The position numbers and the translations under genes were made by a program. 64,000 bases of DNA from Cotesia glomerata (taxonomy: Eukaryota; Arthropoda; Insecta; Hymenoptera; Braconidae). Positions 1-12,675 of this stretch are shown one piece after another. The stretch covers positions 24,648,474 through 24,712,473 of the forward strand of contig NC_058159.1 of NCBI RefSeq assembly GCF_020080835.1. Reading direction: 5' to 3'. Position 1 is the stretch's first letter; the number at the start of each line of letters is the position of its first letter. The notes below the pieces were generated by a model, which worked only from the letters and a program-made list of their open reading frames with translations, ran no database searches and was not told the origin of the DNA.

Positions 1-606
1 GACCTAAGCCAATATTTATGTTACATGTATTTTCTTATTTAATTTTGATCGTTTTTTTTTAAATGAACTCTGGTAAAAAATTTTATTTCTACTTTTATTT
101 ATAAAAATACAAAACTTGAAACATTGATTTTTATTATTTATTTATTAATTGATAAACAATAAAATGTGTAATTATACATATATATTTATTTTTTTAATGT
201 GATGCTAGATCTTCAATTTATTTATTTCTAACCAAATTGATAGCTCTCAATAAAAAAAAAAAAAATCTCTGTTAAATCATCCGTTAAAATATTTTAAATT
301 TAACTTTGCTCCAATTATCCAAATAAAATTTATTCTTATTGAATTTAATAAGTGTTTATGTATAATAGGAAAACGTTATTTACTAAATTATCATAACTAT
401 TTATAAGCATATACTTAAAAACTATTTGAATTATTTATTTAAAATAAGATTTGTGATTCGTAGAAAATAACAAAATACCGTTAGGTCGATAAATGTAAAT
501 AATGATTATTTTTCAAAAATAATCATACTAACATAAATGTGATTAAGATAGAGAGCTTGTGGATTATAATAATATATAATTACTATTTTTGTATTAAAAT
601 TTTCAG
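1..606 (+). other. USP7 intron (5' part outside window)
   Basis: AT-rich sequence with poly-T runs ending in a pyrimidine-poor TTTTCAG acceptor at 600-606. I see no coding exon here. The next exon starts in the second position of a codon, so at least one USP7 exon lies upstream of the window. Confidence 0.7.
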
Positions 607-3600
607 AAACACCAAATGATGGAGGAGGGGATGGAAATGATTTACGACCAATCAATGGAGAACTAGAATTTGAGTTAGCAGCAGTTGATGAAATGTCTAG
701 TTGCATTGGTTTAGATCAAGAAATGGATGAAGGTATTTTGTTATAAATATATTTAAGCTTTGTTTATATTAAAGTATTTTTAACCAAATTATGGCTTTGT
801 GGCAACTCGTGAAACTTAATTGGAAAAATTTTTTCCTGTTGATAAATAATTGTAATAAAAGTTTAGAAATAGAAACTCAACCAAAAAGTAATGTTCAATG
901 TGTGTGGTATATTTTTTTTTTTACATTTTTTTTATAAAAATAAATTAATAATAAAAATGTGGATTATTCTTTGGTATCATTGTGAAATTATTGCAGACGA
1001 AGCACGATCTGAAGCGACGTTTCGCTACACAGTAGAAAATGTATCAAAAATGAAAGAATCTCAGTTATCACCACCATGTATTGTGAGAAATTTGCCGTGG
1101 AAAATAATGGTGATGCCGCGGTCAAGTCAAACTCAAGAAAGACAACCACAGCGATCATTGGGATTTTTCCTACAGTGTAACGGAGAGAGTGAATCAACGA
1201 CTTGGAGTTGCTATGCAGTTGCTGAATTACGTCTCCTTTCATGTAAAGAGGGCCAAGAACCTTTTAGTCGAAGTAAGTTATTTATTCTCAATTTATAATC
1301 AAATTTTTTATTGATTTATTAATTTATTTATAAAATTTAATTAATACTATTCTTAAATTTTCTTTTCAGAAATTCAACATCTATTTTACACTAAGGAAAA
1401 TGACTGGGGATTCAGTCACTTTATGTTGTGGCAAGATGTGTTGGATCCAGACAAGGGTTATATCAAAGACGACTCTATCACGCTTGAAGTAAGAACAACA
1501 AATAATATTTAACAGCCATTTACTCTGTGGTGTGAATACGTTGTAAAGTTATTCATAACTTGGTGTATGGCTTCTAAATCAATACCTTTAGTTGTTTTGT
1601 GTGGACTAATGCAATCAATTACAAATGTTTTTTTTTTTCTTTAGGTCCATGTAGTTGCAGATGCACCCCATGGAGTTAGCTGGGACAGTAAAAAACATAC
1701 GGGTTACGTTGGATTGAAAAATCAGGGTGCAACTTGTTACATGAATTCTCTTCTTCAGACACTTTATTTTACAAATCAAGTATGTTGGCATTATCTTTAT
1801 TTTGTAGCTTTTTTAAATTTAAAAATTTGCTTTCTCATTCATGTTTAAATATATTAATCTTCTTTATTTTCTGAATTTATTAATAGCTGAGGAAGGCAGT
1901 TTACAAAATGCCAACGGAAAGCGACGACTCAAGTAAAAGTGTAGCCCTCGCATTGCAACGAGTATTTCATGAATTACAATTTTCTGACAAGCCAGTTGGT
2001 ACAAAAAAATTAACAAAAAGTTTTGGCTGGGAAGCGCTTGATTCATTTATGCAGCATGACGTACAAGAATTTTTGCGTGTGGTAAGTCATAACATAGACA
2101 ATAACATACACTGTTATTATTGTACAATTAAAAATTTATTTAAAATTTTTATTAATCGATATTGTTTTATTTTTCAACAATAGCTGTTGGACAAACTTGA
2201 AAGTAAAATGAAAGGAACGTGTGTAGAAGGAACGGTGCCCAAATTATTTGAAGGTAAAATGGCATCTTTTATTAAATGCAAGAATATTAATTACACATCC
2301 ACAAGAGTTGAAACATTTTACGATATACAATTGAACATCAAAGGAAAAAAGAACAGTAAGTATTGATTAGCAATATAATATTAACTACTAAAAGAGTTTG
2401 TCGACTGTTGTATGTGTGTTTATATGTGATGTGTGTAATGAACTTCGCATCATTAAATATAATTGCTATTATTCGCATCATTTTAGTTTACGAGTCATTT
2501 AGAGATTATGTGAGTACGGAAATCCTTGACGGTGACAATAAGTACGACGCCGGTGATCATGGTCTTCAAGAAGCTGAAAAAGGCGTTGTTTTCCAATCTT
2601 TTCCACCAGTACTTCATCTACACCTCATGAGATTTCAATACGACCCAGTGACAGATTGTTCGGTTAAATTCAATGATCGATTTGAATTTTATGATAAAAT
2701 ATCTTTGGGTGAATATTTACAAGTCGAAGAATCAACAAATGCAAATTATACACTGCACGCAGTTCTGGTTCACAGTGGTGATAATCACGGAGGTCACTAT
2801 GTCGTATTTATTAACCCAGCTGGTGACGGCAAAGTAAGTTTTTTTAATTATCTGCAGTTTATTTATTTTATTAAATATTTTATTTATTGATGATTTGAAT
2901 TTTTTTTTTCCAGTGGTGTAAGTTTGACGACGATGTGGTCTCACGATGTACAAAGCAGGAAGCAATTGAACACAACTACGGTGGTCAAGATGAGGACATG
3001 TCCATGGCAGTGAAACATTGTACCAACGCTTACATGTTGGTCTACATCCGCAACTCAGAGTTGGAGAATGTTCTTCAAGAGGTTAAAGAAGAGGACATAC
3101 CTCAAGAGGTCAGAAACGACTTTCAAAGAGAACATTCCCAGGAGATGTATGATCATAAGCGTGACAAAGACATGACCGATAGTATCAGAGATAATCGCGA
3201 CACCGACATTGCTACGTTACGACCGTGCACGCAAAATCCACGAAATCCAAATCTTTATATTCATGATTTTTAATTTAAATTATTAATTAACTTAAAATTT
3301 TAGATCCGTGGTCATTTTTACGCGAGCGAGCTGCTGGAGTGAGTCAGTCAGTCAAAGAATGATTCATATTTTTATTTTCAACAATTAAAAATTAAAATTG
3401 TAAAAAAATCAAAAATCAATTTTTCGATAAAGCTATCACTTATTTTTTTTTTAGAGTTTTTTTTAGCGATGTATTTTTGTTTTAAAATGAGAAGTTACGT
3501 GTACGTTCTTAAATCATTGTTTTTGAAGCATTTTGTGATCGCGGATGTATTTAAAATTGACGTATTTCGTGTGAATTGTTTATACAATAAAAGAAAAAAA

Positions 3601-4718
3601 TAACAAGTAATTAGAATTGATTAAATATAAAGAGATAGACTCTAAAATCTATTTCTTTCTTTATAAATGAATTTAAATTATAAATAAATTTTTCTAACTC
3701 TGTTGACGGGCTTTCAGGCAAAAGCTTTTTATTCTCGCGATATTTTAATACAGTTTTCTTACTATTATAATTTTTTCTTCTTTCGTTTTTTTTTTTTTTT
3801 TTTTTTATTCATCCGAAAGATCGGCTGTAATTAATATAAATGAATCAAATCTTTAGGATTGTCTAGCCAAGATTAATAAAAATGTATTATATTATCTGCA
3901 AAGAAAAAAAAAAACAATTGTAATATATGTGAATTTGAGACTCGGACGCAGCGCGTTGTGATTTTAGGAACGGGTCGATGGAGTTTAAAATGTTTCGTTT
4001 TTTTTTTTTTTTTTTTTTCTGAAATTAATTAGTTTGCTTTTTAACTAGAGTTGAATTAAAGAATTTTAATAATAGTAATACGTGAATGAAAGAAAGAAAA
4101 TTACCACGTAAAGTAAAAACAAAAATAAAAAAGAGTGGAAGACCCACGATTCAATAGCGACTATCAGCTTCCCTCATGTCTTCTGTAATGTATTTTTCTT
4201 ATTTAACTCAGATTAATTGACGCGCCAACGACATTGTACCGTCGCGACTGACTCGGAAGGTCCGCGGATTAAAGACAGCTAAAAAATAAATTAAAAAAAA
4301 AAAATAACGTAAAACAACCAATTCTTTTGGTTTAATTATTTTTAAATGAAAAAATTATAACGAGATAAATCATCCGTGTCCGTCCTTGTCGGAGGGCAAG
4401 CCTTCGTGTGAGTTAAAGCGTAATGTTTTAATATTAATAATTAATAATGATAATAATTATATCAATGAATCATGAACATAAAATTTCATCTATGTTGATA
4501 GTGATTACGAGTATTGACAGATGCTTATCTATTTATTTGTTGTTACGTATTAATAAATAGAAAAAAATAATAATAAGTAACAAATTAAAAAAAAAATATC
4601 GTCGCCAGAATAAATAATTTATAATGACTGTAAACGTTGAGGTCCCTTGATTTTTTTTTCTCTACCACTTTCTTAATATTTAGAAAACAAAAAGGACGTA
4701 AAAAATAATAAAATAGTA

Positions 4719-4767
<49 letters not shown>

Positions 4768-7700
4768 TACACAAAGTAAAGCGAGCTTATTGTCATCATC
4801 ATCGTGCTTGAATCGTCGTCTATTCTTCTCTCTCATTCACTGCCTTCTTGTCTCATTCAGCTGTCTCTAGATATAAAAACAGTACATCGCATTTGGATAC
4901 GATGCAGCCTTCTCTTGCTTGCTGAATAATTATCATTTTGTTGTAATTTAATATCATTTATAAATAAATATATAAAAATACGTATTTATATAAATAATAA
5001 TAATAATATTATAAATAATAACAGTTAAAAAAATCTATATTTAAAACAATAAAAAAAAGCAGTGTCGGTATTGTCGGCAGATGAACAAAATTAAAATTAT
5101 TTAAACGCACTGAAGATAATGACAAAGCGGCCAAAAAAATAATAAAAAAAGATATTGCTTTTCAAAATCTCGTCTATTGATTAATTAGTTATAATGAAAT
5201 AATTAATGAAAAATAAAAATTTATTTCGAATTAATAAAGACCAAAAATATAAATAAAATCAAAATTCAGATAAAGATTTTAAAAATCGATAACGGGAAAA
5301 TAATGTTCACACTTGGATAATTTTAATTTTGTTGGTCTAGCTGGTGGACAGGCTACAAGAGGAGAAGAGGCTGGAATATATACGAAGAAAGGAGAGAAAC
5401 GATGCGCATTTATATATGACCGTGAACGTCCTCCTCGAGGACAGCTTTGACGGTCACCAAGGCAACGATCTCTACGACCCGGAGCGCGCGCTCTACCGCG
5501 TATTCCGCATCCGTAAACAGGCGACCCTCCATGAGTTTCTAGAATTACTCAGCGACAGTCTGGTAAGTTTTATAAAGTTCAATTTTCTCTCACGATTATT
5601 ACCGTAAGTAATAAAATAAAACCTTGAGATAATAATAATAATTATGATAGTCAATAAACTATATTTTTATTATACTAAAATTTATAAATAAATATTTTTT
5701 CTATTTCTCACAGAAATATCCTATTGAGCAAATCCGTGTGTGGCCATTCAGCTCCCGTACCAATCAGACATGCAGACCAACATTGATTGAAGCAGAAGCT
5801 GATCTCCAGAAGAGTATGTCTATGTGCGCTGAAAATGCCAATCCTTGGCCTGTATTTGTTGAACTTGTTCCACCGGATTCTGGTCTTACTGCCTTGCCGC
5901 CTTTCGACAAAGACACTGACGTTTTGCTATTTTTCAAACTCTACGACCCGAAGAACAAAAAAATTCATTACGCTGGTCATCACTACATGCCGGTTACAGC
6001 GAAAGTTCGTAAGTAAACATTTTTATACATTTGTGAAGTATTTTATTGGACCAACTTTAATATTGATTAATTTTTTTTTTTTGTTATTTGTATTTAAAGA
6101 GGAACTTATTCCTATTCTAAATGAGAGAGCTGGTTTTCCACCTGACACTGAGCTGGCACTTTATGAAGAAATAAAACCTAATATGGTGGAGAAAATAGAA
6201 AACATGACAGAATCTTTGGAGAAAGTACTTGAGGAATTGATGGACGGTGATATTATTGTGTTCCAAAAAGAAGAAAGAGATAATGAAATGTATGAATTAC
6301 CAACTTGCCGAGACTATTTTAAGTATGTATTAAAAAATTTTTTTGTCATTAAACTTTTTTTATTAATGTTTAATTGATATTTTATTTTTATTTCTCAGGG
6401 ACTTATTCTATAGGGTAGAAGTTACTTTCTGCGATAAATCAATTCCAAATGATCCAGGTTTCACGATGGAACTGTCTCTGAGAATGACGTACGATCAAAT
6501 GGCTAAGGCTGTAGCACAGAGGGTCGGTACAGATCCATATCTGTTACAATTTTTTAGATGTCAAAATTACAAAGACTTACCGGGGCATCCGCTAAAGTGT
6601 ACATTTGATGGCACTCTAAAAGATTTGGTTGCATACTGTAAACCAAAAACTAAGAAAATATTTTATCAACAATTAAGTATTCGAGTTAATGAACTTGAAA
6701 ATAAAAAACAATTTAAATGCATTTGGGTTGGACTGTCACTTAAGGAAGAAAAAGAAATAATACTTTATCCAAATAAGAATGGTACTGTTGCTACACTTTT
6801 AGAGGAGGCTAAAAAACAAGTTGAATTATCTGAAAATGGTTCAGGAAAATTGAGGCTATTAGAAATAAATTGTAACAGATTATTACCGGGTCCAAAAGAA
6901 GATGTGTCTTTGGAAAGTCTTACGACTATTGGCACAAAGGCGTACAGGATAGAAGAAATACCTAAAGATGAAGTTAATCTTGCTGAAGATGAAATGCTCG
7001 TACCCGTTGCTCACTTTCACAAAGATGTATTCTCACCATTTGGAATTCCATTTATGTTTAAAATCAAACATGTAAGTCACGTATAATTTTTTGATGATTT
7101 GGTAATAACACTTGTTTTTATCATGTTGTATCAGCTCCTTAATTATAAATATTATTACACTTCAGAGGGTCATTATTGGAGCGGGCAAATAAGTTAATAC
7201 TTTTTGTTTAACGCAACGTTTCGCAATTATTTCGCGTGCCTCAAGGTAAAAGGGCGCATTTTTTTTTTTTATTACCAATCGAGTAGTTGACATTCTACGC
7301 TTAAACTTGAGAAAAAAAAATTGCAAAGGTAAAAGGGCGTATATCTTTAACTATCCGTCCTTTTACCTATTATCCTTTTTAATTTTTTTTCGGCCAGTTT
7401 ACAAAAGAACATAAGGTAAAGTACCCAGTACTTGAACACTTATAAAAATGGGACCAGTACTTGAACAAACTTTTTGAATTGTTATAATACAAAATCCGTA
7501 AATTTATTATGAGTAATATGCGCATATAATAATTATTAAATGATACAGTAATTGATTTCTGTAAGTTTTTTCAATTATAAATCAAAACAGTTATATTTTT
7601 ATTAACTTAAAAGTTGACATGTCGAGAATCGCCGATAGGTGCTATTTTTTTCATGAAAAAGGTACTAAATCGTAAACCGAACAATCAGTAAAAAAAACGG

Positions 7701-9344
7701 TATATCATCATTTTAAATAAAAAAAATTGTACCATCTAATGAAATAGTCTTTTATAAATAACATATATTTTTTGCAAAGACATAAACTATAATTTTTATA
7801 TTAAATTTTAGCGTTCAACTATACCTCCAAATTTTCAAAGCGGTACCTAGAACTTGAACAGGCTGAGGCCGTATAATTTTAACAGCATTATAATCTCTAA
7901 TAGGTTTATAGACTAGTGATCAGCATTGTGATTTGTATTAATTACTGCAATTTAAATAAGTTTTATGACTAAAAATTAGTGTAGTTAAAAATTATTGAAC
8001 GTTTTGAATTGAGTTTTTTTTTATTTATAATTGAAAATTTGCTTTGTCATTCATAAAAAATTTAATTCAAAAATTAAATATAAATATTTATCATTTTTAA
8101 ATGAACATATTAAATATTCACAGTATTATTTTTAATATTATTCAATAATGTGTTATATTTCTTTTGATATTTCAATAAAACGTTGAAAATTTTTGCTGTG
8201 CCTATTGCCATATATTTTATTAGTTCAACTACTGCTTCCGGAGTGTTCAACTACTGCGGCTTGTCAGAATTGATTGTTCAACTACTACTCCTTTTATAGT
8301 CTTTTTTAAAAACGTCAAAATATAAACAATTATCTGCGTTATTTTGCACTTCAACCAATTCAAAATTGTTTATATTTTCATGAAAATCACTAATTTGAAC
8401 TAATAATTACATCTTTATATATTAAAAGTAGGGTCAAATATGTTTTACTTTGAAACATGTTTAATTACTGGGTACTTTACCTTATTCGTAGTTTAAAAAT
8501 CTGAAAAAAAAAAACTTTCTGTGGTAGTAGCGGCGTAATACTTCAACTATACAATGTTTTAAAGTTAAAAAAGAAAATATATCCAAAAAACAATAAATTA
8601 CGCGTGATTATTTTTTCGCTTTTTATTTTAAGAAATAGTTATTATAAAATTTGGATTCTGGATTCTTGATCATGATGAAACAGCTATTGAAACTCGTAAC
8701 AAATAAATTAAATAATCATATATTTGAATAGTAAAAACAATAACTTAGTCATAAGTTGCTGATCACGTCTACACGCTGAAAGGTAGCGTTAAACAAAAAG
8801 TAACTTATCTGTCTGCTTCAATAATGATCCTCTGAAGTGTAATAACACTTGTTTTTATATTATTAATTATTATATGTTTTGTTTTTGTTTTATTTTTTAG
8901 GGTGAACCTTTCACAAAAGTCAAGGACAGGTTATTGAAAAAATTAGGCGTTCAGGAAAAGGAATTTGAGAAGGTAAGCTTACACATTTGTTTGATAATAA
9001 TATTTTATGAGAGTTCATAAAAACTTTAAAGTTTAAGTTCGCGATCGTGTCTATGGGGAAACCACAATTTATCACCGAGGAAGCAGACTATTACATCAAT
9101 CTTGCCGAATTCCGAACTACTTCCAGTCAAGGTAAATTAGTCGACGTTTTTTTTTTTTTTTCTTCATCAACAGTCCTCTATTATTATTTAAGGCCATTTT
9201 CGTTTATTATTTTTATTAAAAACGCAACAACAATTTATTATTACAGCATTGCAAAGGCCTTGGCTCGGTCTGGACCATGTTAACAAAGCCCCGAAGCGTC
9301 CACGAATCAACTACCTCGAAAAGGCCATTAAAATATACAATTAA
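607..9344 (+). CDS. USP7: Ubiquitin-specific protease 7 (HAUSP), 5'-partial
   Basis: Deubiquitinase of the nucleus and cytoplasm that removes ubiquitin from many substrates (p53/MDM2-type in mammals). Exons read from splice sites and family alignment: 607-732, 997-1272, 1370-1488, 1645-1779, 1887-2081, 2184-2355, 2487-2833, 2914-3108, 5341-5562, 5714-6008, 6100-6322, 6399-7071, 8901-8972, 9032-9131, 9247-9344; phases agree throughout, giving about 1081 residues here against about 1100 in human. Order: acidic N-terminus; TRAF/MATH domain (SEATFRYTVENVSKM, then NDWGFSHF); USP catalytic core with Cys box GATCYMNSLLQT (Cys codon 1735-1737), His box NHGGHYVV (His codon 2795-2797) and KFDDD (about 2920-2935); linker helix; ubiquitin-like domains; C-terminus ending KAPKRPRINYLEKAIKIYN, the activating tail region of the family. 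Only the first exon(s) is missing. The exon-8 end at 3108 is set by the join to LVDRLQEEKRLE; an alternative end is listed separately. Confidence 0.96.
3109..3273 (+). CDS. Alternative read-through 3' end of USP7
   Basis: If the donor at 3109 (GAG|GTCAGA) is not used, the frame stays open for 54 more codons and stops at 3271-3273. The tail starts VRNDFQREHSQEMYDHKRDK and is charged and helix-like. It lines up residue by residue with the start of the normal next exon (LVDRLQEEKRLEYIRRKERN): Q, E, E, K and D recur at the same spacing. A candidate poly(A) signal AATAAA lies at 3586-3591. This would give a protein with TRAF plus catalytic domains and no ubiquitin-like tail. The tail is seen in sequence; its use as an isoform is inferred. 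The alternative is simple intron sequence that happens to be open. Confidence 0.45.
   Translation, partial: VRNDFQREHSQEMYDHKRDKDMTDSIRDNRDTDIATLRPCTQNPRNPNLYIHDF
3274..5340 (+). other. Long USP7 intron / possible alternative 3' UTR
   Basis: About 2 kb between coding exons 8 and 9 (first coding exons in window counted as 1). It contains several poly-A/T runs, a candidate AATAAA at 3586-3591, GC-richer patches near 3940-3990, 4200-4270 and 4370-4400, and a (TAA)n tract. It ends in the acceptor TTGGTCTAG at 5332-5340. I see no further P-loop, USP or other protein-coding exon in it. Confidence 0.6.
4715..4763 (+). repeat. (TAA)n microsatellite
   Basis: About 15 uninterrupted TAA/AAT units in the USP7 intron. 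On the minus strand it gives a spurious poly-leucine frame. Confidence 0.95.
7158..8839. mobile_element. Tc1/mariner-like non-autonomous transposon (outer)
   Basis: Sits in the USP7 intron between 7072 and 8900. Left end CACTTCAGAGGGTCATTATT at 7158 is matched in inverted form by AATAATGATCCTCTGAAGTG ending at 8839. The inverted match extends inward through the TTTTTGTTTAACGC region (about 7201-7214) and GCGTTAAACAAAAAG on the right. Both ends are flanked by TA (7156-7157 and 8840-8841), the target-site duplication of the Tc1/mariner superfamily. No transposase frame is visible. A second element is inserted inside it. Confidence 0.85.
7414..8482. mobile_element. Nested TA-flanked MITE-like element (inner)
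   Basis: Left terminus AGGTAAAGTACCCAGTA at 7414 and its exact inverted copy TACTGGGTACTTTACCT ending at 8482 (17 bp perfect). TA flanks both ends (7412-7413, 8483-8484). The interior repeats short motifs such as GTACTTGAACA near the left end and GTTCAACTACT at 8223-8285. No coding frame of note. It lies wholly inside the 7158-8839 element, so it inserted later. Confidence 0.85.
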
Positions 9345-12300
9345 ATAGCCGGCCTGTGTAAACGAACGATTTGGTCCAGGCAGCTAAACCCTTGTTATTT
9401 ATACGAATCATTGTATAGTGGGCGCGGTATTGATGTCGTGAATGAGAAAAAAAATCTAAAATGAAAAAAAAATGAAAAAAAAAAATCGAGCGTGGAAGAG
9501 ATTGGTGAACGAGAATAAAAAAAGCGTACAAGAATATATTGAACATTGAAAAACATACGATAAATTTTGCGTCTAAGTACACAAGTTAAAGTTATAGTTG
9601 GTTTTAAATTACTGTCGCTTTACTAATAAGCTAAATCACCGCAATTTTGTCGAATTTTTAATGATTAATATGCGATCATTAAAAATAAAGAGCTAATGAT
9701 TAATTAATAAATATAAATATCAAAAAAGTTGATGTAATTTTTTACATGACTTCAAAGCGACACGATTTGTGCAAATCTTTTTAAAAATTATTGCCTATGT
9801 TTTTTTTTTTTATTTTATTTCTTTCGTAATTGTACAAAAGTCAACATAACAGATCGATTCACAACTATTATCAAGATCAAATATATCGTAGCAGCATCAT
9901 CAACATTATTACCACCACCGTCATCATGATTATTATTATATTATGAAGTCTTCAGCTGATTTTTCACAGATACAAATACTGCGTTTGCTCCACGACAACA
10001 GTCTCAAATTTTAAACACGGTTTGATACATGAATTAAAATTAATTTCAAAATAATATGACAAGTCGTTTTGGAGAAAGTATAGTCGTGTTACTCAAATTC
10101 AATCGTGGAATTACATAAAAAAAAAAAAAAATATTAACTATTTAAATGAATAAGATAATCCTAGTATTTTTAAATGACAGATAAACTGGCCTGGATGACA
10201 AAACCAAACAAATAATAAAAAAAAATAAATAAATATATTTATAAATATATAAATAAATATGAAAAGTACGATATTGCAAATTTGATGGCTCGTTACGTTA
10301 TTCCGGCGACTTTAAGCAAAAAAAAATATAACGAATTAAATTTAAATGTAGCAAATAACGCGTTAGTGATTTATTAGTAACAATCATGAATTATAAAATA
10401 ATAAAATTAATTGTAAAATTGCAGTCAGTTGATAACTTAAAATAAATAACGAATTTTAATTAATTGTCAAACGGTTTAATCTAATATTATTTAATAAAAA
10501 TAGTTAATTAATCTATTAACGCCGGATACGATAACGATTCAATTGTTTATACAATAAAAAAGTCTTTATTTTTAAAACAATATCACAATAGTTTTGAATT
10601 TTCTATAAGTATCAAGTCTACGTTCAGGATCATCATATGTTTTATTATTATATATTTAAAAAGTATGATCACAACGTAAGCATTTTAAGGATTTTATATA
10701 TATAAACCATTAAAAAAAAAAAATCAATTTAAATATGTATATATACAATCCTTGTATATGTTAAAAATGCACTGTTGTCAATTTCTCTTTTTGAAAAATT
10801 TTTTTTCCTTATTATTACTATTACACACAATATAATCTGTTAAAAAATAAACTAGACAATAGAAAATAAATCAAGAAAATTAAAATTAACAATCAATAAT
10901 TAATTGAAATGAAAAATGCTATTTTATTTCTTTTAATGGAGCGTGTGTTTATATTACTGTCTGCAAATAAATTAATTATTATAGACACTTGGCGGTTATA
11001 GAGTCTTAATATAAATTATAATAATAATAACATTAATAATAATAATAATTAACAATAATAAAATAAATGGAAGGAAGTAATATTTTATTTATAATATTTA
11101 AAGACTCTATTACATTAACGAGTAATGGATACTATCACATTATTATTATTATATATTGTATTCATAAATCATGTTACGTTATTTATATATATTAAATAAA
11201 TAGATATTTTGTTGTCAAGATTGCGCTTGTAATCACCATCGTAATGAAACTAAATTTACATTCAAGTTAAAATAATTAAATAATAATAATAATAATAATA
11301 ATAATGATTAAGTAATTAAAGTAATACGGTGATTGATGTTTAATAAAGTAAAAATAAAATAGACTAATTGAATTGGAGACAAATTTAACATTTGTTTTTA
11401 GTTTGAATAAATTTTTGATAATTGTATGTTTTTTTTCGCAAAAACGCATAAGTCTTAATGTTTTTTAAGTTATTATTGTATCATATTAACAATAAATAGA
11501 TAACATTCAGTCATTTTCTACTCTTTTTTTAACGTAATACACTTTTAAGATATATAATGATTTATGTTAATTGTTTATGAGTTACTATTTTGGTTATCGA
11601 TACGTGCATGCGCATTTATTTTTGCACTCTATGTTCCTATCTACTCCTATATAGCAAGTTCTGTGCAAACTCTGTATAGTTGACCAATTTTTTATCACAA
11701 TATTTTTTTGTTACTTAGTATTGTCTCGCTATATGACGTTTTTAATTGTTTATATATTTATTTGTCAATTTTCATATTATTAAATAAATATATTAAATTA
11801 CAAGATAATCTTTAAACTTTTAATCGTATTTTTGACCCTACTTTCAAGTCAACTTTAAAACCAACTAACTAGGGGGTAATTTTTTAATTCAGTTTTAATA
11901 TTTCATAACTTATAAATAAGATTAATAAGTATATACTTTTTTTCATTTATAATTGATAAGGAATTTTAAGCATTGGAAATTTTTATACGAATCAAAGTTT
12001 TTAGGCAAGTTGATTGCATTTTTTTTTATTTTTAAAGAAGAAAATTACTGTTGATTTTATTAAAATATATTTGTTAATATTTCAGGTAAAATAAATAGAA
12101 AGGTGAACTTAGAACTAGATCACGAGGGTAATTCTAAGAGAATGTTGTTTTACATGTTTTCCCGGTGAATTTTTTTTTATCTGCAAAATCAATTTCTCTA
12201 ATGAATTCTCTTAGCAACGGTAAACAACGATAAATTATCAAAAGTAAGTAAGTCTTTTGAATTACTTTGATACTTAAATAAAATTAAACATTTTTATTGT

Positions 12301-12675
12301 TAATAAAATTAAGAGACATTTGAAATAATTTTTTCAACAAATAAATTATGACAGAAAAAATATTTCAAACTAAAAAAATATTAACAAAATTATTTTTAAA
12401 ATAATTTTTTATAAATAATTTATTTTTTAAATAAAATCTAAAAAAAAAGTTATATGTCTGCTGATTATTGTTATATTTTACTTGTAGTAATTAAATTTAG
12501 GTTATCTTAAACAAATGTTGCAATTACATTTTTTTATATACAATAAAATGCATTTGTTGAACACTTTTTACATAAACTTTTTATTTCAGTATGCAAAGAA
12601 ATTTTTTCATCATAAAAAAATTCAGTATTGACATTTATAGGGTTATTTTATTGGAAAAAAAAAGAAAAAAAAAAA
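9345..12675. other. USP7 3' UTR and USP7-SHMT intergenic DNA
   Basis: Strongly AT-rich, with many AATAAA matches (for example near 9682 and 10549), short AAT tracts near 11029-11070 and 11280-11303, and poly-A/T runs. The GC-richer first part, to about 10050, is probably USP7 3' UTR. No credible coding exon was found. The end of the stretch must hold the SHMT promoter, but no clear TATA/Inr pair stands out. Confidence 0.5.

Noticed and set aside
506..706. Minus-strand frame of 66 codons
   Set aside because: Antisense shadow of the first USP7 exon in the window.
4585..4836. Minus-strand frame with a poly-leucine tract
   Set aside because: Produced by the (TAA)n microsatellite in a USP7 intron; no splice or start support.
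12628..12675. Upstream extension of the SHMT frame before the ATG
   Set aside because: It would need a TTG start and adds a poly-lysine tract; the ATG at 12676 gives a typical mitochondrial leader.
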